Source of the DNA: Sabellastarte sp. h YS-2021
Taxonomy: Eukaryota; Annelida; Polychaeta; Sabellida; Sabellidae
DNA length: 64,000 nt
Assembly (NCBI GenBank): GCA_964017235.1
Contig: OZ024940.1
Location: forward strand, 23,751,615-23,815,614
Reading direction: 5' to 3'
The notes under the pieces are model-generated. The model searched no databases. It was not told the origin of the DNA and saw only the letters and a program-made list of their open reading frames with translations. Positions 57,401-64,000 of this stretch are shown one piece after another (positions within the stretch are counted from its first letter, which is position 1; each line of letters begins with the position of its first letter). Position numbers and translations under genes: made by a program.

Positions 57401-60400
57401 TTGCAATTTATTATGCACTTGTCCAGACATCGGTAAAGGTCCATTTCATGTCTCCTGGACTCATAGTCAAAAGGCACCCCCACAGCCTGGGGAAATAGTG
57501 TTGGGACACAACATAGGAGAGGTAAATGAGTACAAGAACCAGCAGACTTTCAGAACAGGGCAAGTTATGTAAAGTTCCAGGAGAAATAACGCTTAAAAGA
57601 GAGAAAATCTAGATAAAGATAAAGTATTAAAACAAGACAAATCAATAGCAAGATGACAGTATTAATTTAGCAAACTAAATGTTATTAATCTGCAAAATTT
57701 CTTAATTGATGAACTGCTGTCAGTGGATACTGCACTTTCAGGTAAAAGATCAAATAATAATCAGTTGCAGCTAGTGCTGCGCCGATTAGTGGTCCATTCG
57801 ATGCATTGATCGATCCCGGCATCAGTTTTGATGCATCGATCTGAAAAGCCAGAATTCGAAGCCGAAAAAGGGTTGAGTTCTAGTATGTTTCCAGTCGAAT
57901 CAAACGAAAGAGGAAGTGATTTTCCATAAAATAAATATGGAGCAGTTTTTGCCTCAAAGATATCGCCTTTGAATTGGTTAAATGTATAAAAATATTATAT
58001 GAAACTGTGGATTAGTTATTTACTCTGTAAGTTTTGCATGATTTTAATATCTGCCGATGCATCGAGTGATGCATCGATCCCATGTGGGCGATAATCGAGT
58101 GGATTTTGCGGACCGAGTCGCAGCACTAGTTGCAGCAATCCATATATCTTTATGATAGACAAAATATGTCTCAAATAGGGCAGTAGAAAACTTACTGGCA
58201 GAACCAAGGGCAAATATTAAACCAAGGTCATACTATATCTTTCCACACCTACACTCTCAACCAATGGCTTTACCAAGTATCAACTCATTACACCTTGTGG
58301 TTTCAAAGATGTAGCCGGGATAAGATTTTAAAGGGAAAGGTCACTACAGCAAGGGTCAAAGGTCAAATCAAGGTCAGCCCAAAATCAATGACCAACTTTC
58401 TGCAGTTTCTAAAATATAGCCTGAACAATATCTTAAAGGTCAAGGTCACTACAACAAGGTGATAAGTCATATGAAGGTTACACCGTGATATCTCCAACTA
58501 CATCCTCAACCAATGTCTCTTACTTAGTATCAACTTCCCACACCTGATGGTTTTTGAGACAAGATAAGATTTTGGAGGTCAGTTAATATAGCAAGTAGCA
58601 AGGCCAAATTTAGATCACACCATGAGGCGGTACATCTCTAATCGCCCCCCCCCCCCATTTCCAAAAGGTCATGATCACTATGGCAAGGTCCCCAGTAAAC
58701 ATTACAAACATTTATAAACGTTTATAAACCTAACTAGCAACAGTTTAGATTAGGTTTAAAATGATGGGTTCCTAAGCGTTTGCCTATAAACATTTATAAA
58801 CATTTATATATAAACATTTATAAACGTTTATACATAAACGTTTATAAACTTAGAATCTCTACTTAGAATATAATGATGGCTTCAAACAACAGTGATACAG
58901 CAAGATATAGTAACAGAAATATTTCTCCAGTTTCTCTCAAAATGGCTGTGCTGATGTCATCATCCAAAATGAAAGCGAGGTTAAGATATTCTTCACTCTT
59001 TGCAAACGATTAAAAACGTTTATAAGCGTTTATGTATAAATGTTTAAAAACATTTATAAACCAAACTAATGTTGCTGAAACGTTTATAAACCCATAATAT
59101 TAAATAATTGTCAATATTTAGGTTTATATTTGGTTTAAAAAACGTTTATAGGTTTACTAAACGTTTATAAATGTTTGCTATGTTTACTGGGTCAAATCAA
59201 GGTCACACCATGACTATGCAGACCTACAACCCTAACCAATGTCCCTGTGAAATATCAGCAGCCTACACCTTATGTGTTTTGAGATATACTGCTTTCCGCC
59301 ACAGCTAGCAAAACTTGGACACAAAAATCTTAGTTTTGCTAGCTTTATGTGTAGTTTTGTGGATTTATTTTTTTATTAAAATATGCATTGACACAAGTGC
59401 AAGTTATGAATTTATTTTACTAACATAAAATCAAAACAATAAACCTTTCAGAATCATTTATAATGCCCAACTGGGGCACAATTTGCATACGGAAATTCCT
59501 GAAGAGAATTAAATTATTTCTGTCGTCACTTCAGACATATTTATTTGAAATGCGAAAATGCACAAGGCTGGGAGATCTAAAACAACTGTTATTTAAATAT
59601 TTTATCTTTCAGTTTATGCCAAGATGAGGTTTATGCAATGATACAGCGTCAAGTAGTAGCCCAGACAAGAGTTGTATTTAGGTACAGCACATTCAACACA
59701 ACATATGAACAGTATTTAGAGGATGTGACAAATGTCTGAAAAACCAGTCATGATCTCTCAAGCGCTAAATTAACAGCTACACCAGAAAGACAGGAGGAGG
59801 GGGGGGGGGGGGGGGGGGGGGGGGAATGGCTACATGGGGTGGCTCATTTGTAAATGTGCACTGCCCACATATGACATGAATTTACAGAAAAGTAAGGACA
59901 AGGTCAAGGAGCAATATTTAAACATGTGCTGATACGACCGTTCTGAACAGTATGAACACATCTTCACACACACATGTGCAACACTTACTCTGAAAATCGA
60001 TGGAGACATTGGTGGAGGTGGCAAGTACCGTGTAGACTCACCAGCTGGGCAATTGTCACATCCCTCCAGCATTCCTGCACAGTAAAACAGAAGTCTGGAG
60101 CCATATTCACAAAATGGGATCAGATCAGGTTGAGCCAAAAATCAACTCCAATTTAGTGTAAACAGTTGTAAACTTGAGCTGATTTTTGGCTCAACTTGAG
60201 CTTCATCTCTCTTTTATGAATACGGGCCCAGGAGAATTACACAAAATATAATGTTGTGTTCGTTTGTTTGTTTGTCTGTTGTTTTGCAAATGCCCCAAAA
60301 CTAATGAATGCATCTGTATGATTTTTTCTTTTTGTGAGTAGGGCAAGAACAAAGCAAGAAGTGTTTACATTCTGGGAAATATCGGGATCATACAAGTATG

Positions 60401-61466
60401 ATTACAGAGTCACTTGTAGAAGATTGCATTGTATAATTTTTGCATTACATAATACCGTATTTCTCCAAAATATGGCCCGGGCGTTAATTATTTTCAAATG
60501 GCATCAGACAAGGCGTTAAATTGAACCAGGCGCTTTTGAAATACAAAAACAGTGTTATAAATTGTAAACAGTGTGCTTGGTACTAGGTGTTAATTTGAAC
60601 CAGGCGTTTATTTGAACATGGGCGTTATTTTGGAAATTTACGGTAAATATATATTTATACTCGGCGCAATATCTCCATGTACTACAGGACTCAAAGCGCT
60701 ATTTGACCCATCCCGACAGTGCAATTACAGACAAACTCTCAAATTACTGACATTCTCCTAACAGGATGATAGAGGCTCAAAGATGACCATTTATCAATGT
60801 CCCTCAGGTTTTTAGCCTGCCACTGGGGATAGGAGCCAACCACAGTGGACTGTCGTTTTAAGTGGTCATCTAAACCACAACATATCTGTCTGTTCCCGGG
60901 TTTGAACCCACTTTATCTGTGTTCCTAGGTGAGCATGTTACCCTCCAGGCCATAGTGGCAGATACCTTATGAAATCTAACGTATGTTAACACAAGTCACA
61001 CACCAAAAATCACAAATCAGATGTGGGATGCAATAAGCCACACACATGTGCACTGGTTTTGGAAAAATTAAAAAAAAACAACTGCAACTCTACAACTGTG
61101 AAATGAGATTATTAGTAAGCTACTGCTTCCCTGCATAAGTTGGCCACATTCATAAGTTGGCCGCTCTCACCACACCTTCACAGGATTTTAACATGAGTGG
61201 CCTACTACACTCTGAAATCATGTATTATTGTTAAACTTACTATATGCAACAGTTTTCATTGGTGTACAATAACCTATTTGGCTGTCTGGAGCCTGTAGAT
61301 GAGCCGCGGCCAACTTATGCCAGCGGCCAACTTATGCAGGGTAGCAGTATAGTTGCTTCTTTTAGATAAAAACATTTCCACTCACCGATGAAAGATAAAA
61401 ACATTTCCACTCACCGACAAAACCCAGCCAAAGGATGACACTTGCTAGAACTTGAATCAATCCCAT
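51414..61466 (-). CDS. Gene A: secreted 12-cysteine protein, six exons, 191 aa
   Basis: Family not recognised. Coding exons in transcript order: 61415-61466, 59989-60074, 57243-57359, 56073-56180, 53188-53278, 51414-51535 (intron phases 1,0,0,0,1; all GT-AG). Exon 1 encodes a signal peptide (MGLIQVLASVILWLGFVG) that ends at the first intron. The mature part opens with MLEGCDNCPAGE and a proline run. Exon 3 carries a lysine-rich strand (CNKKKPKTKIKIN), exon 4 has IKLCVKVCKVTS, exon 5 has a second proline run, and exon 6 ends GCLQNSCIQV-stop. Cysteines fall at 23, 26, 60, 93, 97, 109, 129, 133, 151, 177, 183 and 188; the even number suggests six disulfides. The start was chosen because this ATG, its GGAAAAAC context and the leader are conserved in all three copies. 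No membrane segment follows the signal peptide, so secretion is inferred. The 5'-most gene of the cluster and closest to B. Introns hold a LINE remnant, an hAT MITE and foldbacks. Confidence 0.9.
51853..52560. mobile_element. Foldback element rich in CTTAGTCCCAGG motifs, gene A intron 5
   Basis: Ends GTTCCACCA...GATTAAGGA and TTAATCCTTTGGTGGAAC. The inside is GC-richer than its surroundings and repeats CTTAGTCCCAGGC and its complement. Confidence 0.7.
53470..53698 (-). mobile_element. SINE S1 in gene A intron 4
   Basis: Reverse, near complete; head at the high end. Confidence 0.8.
54880..55620 (-). pseudogene. LINE endonuclease remnant in gene A intron 4
   Basis: Minus-strand frames read MDILGLAETHIRPTDTDG (55613-55419), then FIICGDINVHLD and GGLTHILGHTLDVLI (55380-55018), then ELYDQYMDSLSQVLDKHAA (55163-54891). 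LAETH, GDxNxH and the GHTLDVLI region are hallmarks of the apurinic endonuclease domain of non-LTR retrotransposons. The frames shift at least twice and no RT follows, so this is a dead fragment. Confidence 0.8.
56600..56756. mobile_element. Foldback element in gene A intron 3
   Basis: Arms GGAATAACCCCTGACCAAAC-type and mirror GGTCTTGGAGGAGTTATTCC, with ACCATGG...TTTAAGGCAA inside. Relatives at 7700-7800 and 11400-11960. Confidence 0.65.
57772..58128. mobile_element. hAT-like non-autonomous element in gene A intron 2
   Basis: Terminal inverted repeats TAGTGCTGCG/CGCAGCACTA. Flanked by 8-bp duplications GTTGCAGC (57764-57771 and 58129-58136), typical of hAT transposons. Internal GATGCATCGAT palindromes. 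The empty site is preserved in gene B intron 2 (38703-38710). Confidence 0.9.
58688..59193. mobile_element. Foldback element of AAACGTTTATAAACG palindromes, gene A intron 2
   Basis: Ends CCCAGTAAACAT and ATGTTTACTGGG. Both arms repeat AAACATTTATAAACGTTTAT. Confidence 0.75.
59799..59824. repeat. Run of 26 G
   Basis: Homopolymer in gene A intron 2. Length may be a sequencing estimate. Confidence 0.9.
60096..60232. mobile_element. Short foldback element in gene A intron 1
   Basis: Ends GGAGCCATATTCACAAAATG and TTTTATGAATACGGGCCC; arms TTGAGCCAAAAATCA mirrored. Worn relatives at 22600-22730 and 16020-16092. Confidence 0.75.
60650..60965 (-). mobile_element. SINE S2 in gene A intron 1
   Basis: Reverse. 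Flanks match those of 41222-41530, so the insertion predates the A/B duplication. Confidence 0.8.
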
Positions 61467-61750
61467 GTTTTTCCTTCAATGTATAGACTCTGTATGGCTT
61501 ATCCTTTTCTACTGGCATAAGATTAAACAGCTCCCCTGTGCTGTATCTCCTCTGCCTCTAAGTGTGTGTCTATTGAACAAAAATAATATAGAATTCAAAG
61601 AATGCACAAAAAACACAAAACTGTAACAGTAGGTGCTATTATGAACATTGCTCCTGATTTGTGACAGTAATTAAAACTAGAGGGTACTCATAGAGTGTGG
61701 AACTCCGCCGGGGGCATTTCTGAAAACTCAGAATTTTTTTTTTATGTCCA
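61467..61750 (-). promoter_or_regulatory. Conserved proximal 5' flank of gene A
   Basis: Includes the 5' leader: GGAAAAAC directly before ATG, then an AAAAGGATAAG box about 40 bp upstream, then a block around 61660-61740 (AGTAATTAAAACTAGAG-like on the plus strand). Matching sequence lies at the same distance from genes B and C. No clear TATA box was found. Promoter role is inferred from conservation only. Confidence 0.5.
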
Positions 61751-62040
61751 GGGGTCGGTTTCACGAAGCCTCCTTAAGATAAAGGTCACCTTAAATTCAA
61801 GGATCTCAGTTTCATAACGCCTTCACAAAGCCTCCAGAAAGTGTCCTCCAAGGAATGTGTGATTACTCTGAAGAACATTTTCTCCCTCCTTAAGTTTTAA
61901 GGAAGACCTTTGGCAAAGAGAGTTTAAAGGGGGCTTTGTGTGAAACGGAGAATTTAAAGGTGGCCTTTCCAAAGGAAAAAAATGACCTTCCTTTACTAAA
62001 GGAGGTCCTTTCCAAAGGAGGCTTCATGGAATCGACTTCA
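61749..62040. mobile_element. Foldback element upstream of gene A
   Basis: Ends GGTCGGTTTCACGAAGCCTC and GGAGGCTTCATGGAATCGAC; purine-rich AAAGGAGG arms. Confidence 0.65.
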
Positions 62041-62844
62041 GAATATGACCCAGATCTTGCCTAAAATGTAATCATTTCTTTTTTTGGCCAAGCCCAGCCC
62101 ACATTAAAAATTCCCCAAACATCCGCTCATTACCTGTGGTGTAATGTCAATCAGGGGCCAAAATTTGCGGAAAATTGAAGATGCGACCTTACCTTCGGAG
62201 TTTTTCCTGAGAAAAGACGGACAAATGAACAGACGTAAAAACATAATCTCTTGGTGGAAGCAATCACCCTCTTTACACCTTGTTATGAGGCACTCGAAGG
62301 CCCATGACCATTCTTTTCCTTGGACTAAGACTTTTTTTAGAATATCTAGACATTTTCTTGGGAATACTTTCAAACTAATATGAGCAATACTTTCCGACGA
62401 TCAGAATTTTCAAAATTTCCATAAAAAGTGTACATTGAAAATAATTTTTCTACAAATAACATCCAACCCCCAAAGCTTTATTTCTGACCTTTAATTGTGG
62501 CAGTATTGCAACTTTAGAAAAAAAAGGCTGAATTCTGCAATAATGTCCAGGTCAGACCTTAACATTCTAAATCAACTAGTATTTTTATAGCGCTTAATCT
62601 CCATTTATTGACAGACGCTATGCCGTATAATACCAGACGTAGAGATCCATAACCATTCAGCCAGAAAGATAGCAGGCGTCAGCACCACAGAGACAGAGAC
62701 CGACAACTGACTACAAAACTAGGGCTGGGTATCCCTTTTGCAAAGATCAAGATAGGTTTTCAACTTTTTCTTGAATGAAGAGATAGACTTGCCTGAGCAT
62801 TCCAAATCCTTTCGCCATATACAACAGGAAAATTTCACAAATGA

Positions 62845-63079
62845 CATATTTACTTATTTGGGGTTTTACGTCGCTTTCAACACTGTACAGGTCATATCAG
62901 GACAGGTAGTTGGAAGGGCAGAGGAAACCAGTACATACAGTTGGTTAGGGTTCTGTACTGTAAACTGCCAACAAACAGCAAGCAACTACCAGCTTTCCCA
63001 CTTGAGGCCGTGCCAGGAACCGAACCCCGGCCTCAGAGGTGGGAAGCGAGAGTGTTACCACTCTGCCACTGCGGCCCCC
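62845..63079 (-). mobile_element. SINE S1 upstream of gene A
   Basis: Reverse, near complete; GGGGCCGCAGTGGCAGAGTG head at the high end. Confidence 0.8.
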
Positions 63080-63552
63080 CGAATGACATATACAAAAAAA
63101 AGATAGTGGATGTGACTGTTTGATTCTATGTGGCTTTAAACTAATGAAATTTGGTGTCTCATCCACTCGAGTGAAAAAAATGAAAGCATATTGAGTGAGC
63201 CACAATTTAGAAATGGAAATGACTTTCATGAGATAGTGTGAAGTTTTTCACTAACATAATGCACAAAATGGGGATATTTCACAAAAGTTTGCGGATGTTC
63301 TCTATTGTTTTTGATGATGTATCGGCCATTAAAATCAAAAGTATTAACAGAATTTTGAATAATGCATACAAATACTAGATCCTACATGTCATCACAGTAT
63401 TATTAATTTAATCTATTCCACAGCTCTGCAGGGTGGAATATCTTCCCCACAATGGGGAACTAATACTGTGATAAATTAACAGAAGGTACATTCAATTTAT
63501 TTATTTATTTGGGGTTTTATGTCACTTTCAACACTATACAGGTTATAGGACA
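63080..63552. other. Spacer upstream of gene A
   Basis: Unassigned AT-rich DNA. Ends with a short S1 SINE fragment (63497-63550). Confidence 0.45.
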
Positions 63553-64000
63553 ACTGTAAATAATTGCTTATTCAGAGAATAGTAGCCCATTTAACAGAGG
63601 TCCTGTAATTACAATTTTATTGAAAAGCTTTCCGTGACATTTTGAAATTTCTTTCAGTACGTTTTCCCTACTTTTGTTGCAAAGAGGTTAAAAACAAGCG
63701 AAACTCAAGCGTTATTTTCAAGTCGCTCAGTAGAAATACATTATGTAAATAGATTGCTATGTCTGCATCTATAGAACTGGATTCAATACGAAACGCTTCA
63801 TTTCAATAGAGCAGGGAAAACATACAGTGTAATTACAAAGCAGAGCTTTTAGTTTATTCTTTATGGAATACAATGGAATTTCCTAAAATAGGATCTTTGA
63901 TAAACTAGCTCACTAACTCAAGTTCATAATTACCACAGGTAACTGTGCTCTTTCAGACAGTTTACAAAGCAAAGGATACATCCAACTATTGTTATTGAAA
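63553..64000 (-). promoter_or_regulatory. Distal conserved block upstream of gene A
   Basis: Starts about 2.1 kb before the gene A ATG and runs off the window. It aligns closely with 49330-49790 upstream of gene B and more weakly with 26275-26680 upstream of gene C. No open frame explains the conservation. Either an enhancer or merely residual duplicated DNA. Confidence 0.45.

Noticed and set aside
59799-59824. Poly-G run as a G-quadruplex control site
   Set aside because: It may be a sequencing or assembly artefact, and the matching site in gene B lacks it.
16713-61466. Assignment of the secreted proteins to IL-17, TIMP, defensin or conotoxin families
   Set aside because: Cysteine spacing and motifs do not fit any of these on inspection; naming one would be a guess.

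Overview
The window is eukaryotic nuclear DNA: GT-AG introns, AATAAA signals, several SINE families, foldback elements, a LINE remnant and DIRS-type retrotransposons. These repeat types point to a marine invertebrate, most likely a mollusc or other lophotrochozoan. The species cannot be named from the sequence alone. LAYOUT. About 1-16,600 is repeat-rich intergenic DNA in which I found no host gene. About 16,700-61,500 holds three tandem paralogous genes on the minus strand, called here C (16713-24711), B (33437-41669) and A (51414-61466). I assembled each from six coding exons by matching the three copies to one another. Every copy has the same exon order and the same intron phases (1,0,0,0,1), usable splice sites, a stop at the same place and an AATAAA about 80-105 bp past the stop. 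Each encodes a small secreted protein of 191-199 aa with an N-terminal signal peptide, two proline-rich stretches and 12 conserved cysteines. I do not recognise the family. Each gene has a conserved proximal 5' flank and a conserved block roughly 1.6-2.5 kb upstream (insertion discounted), which looks like a shared distal control element. MOBILE DNA. Between A and B lies a complete DIRS-type retrotransposon (42146-48452): identical 142-bp inverted terminal repeats, an internal complementary region, and open Gag-like, RT/RNase H and tyrosine-recombinase frames. Between B and C lies a second DIRS element (27597-33001). It has almost identical 179-bp termini but wrecked genes, and it sits next to a remnant of the first family. 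Smaller DIRS pieces lie in gene C intron 4 and downstream of gene A. The introns and spacers also carry mariner-like MITEs with TA duplications, an hAT-like MITE, a 5S-rRNA-derived SINE, four tRNA-like SINE families, a LINE endonuclease remnant, satellites and palindromic foldbacks. HISTORY. The three gene copies act as internal controls. An insertion in one copy can be checked against the empty site in another, which orders events: C split from the A/B ancestor first, A and B then duplicated together with at least 12 kb of flank, and the DIRS, hAT and several SINE/foldback insertions followed. The gene family is the most likely novel biology here. The best mobile-element leads are the intact DIRS and the defective DIRS with fresh ends.
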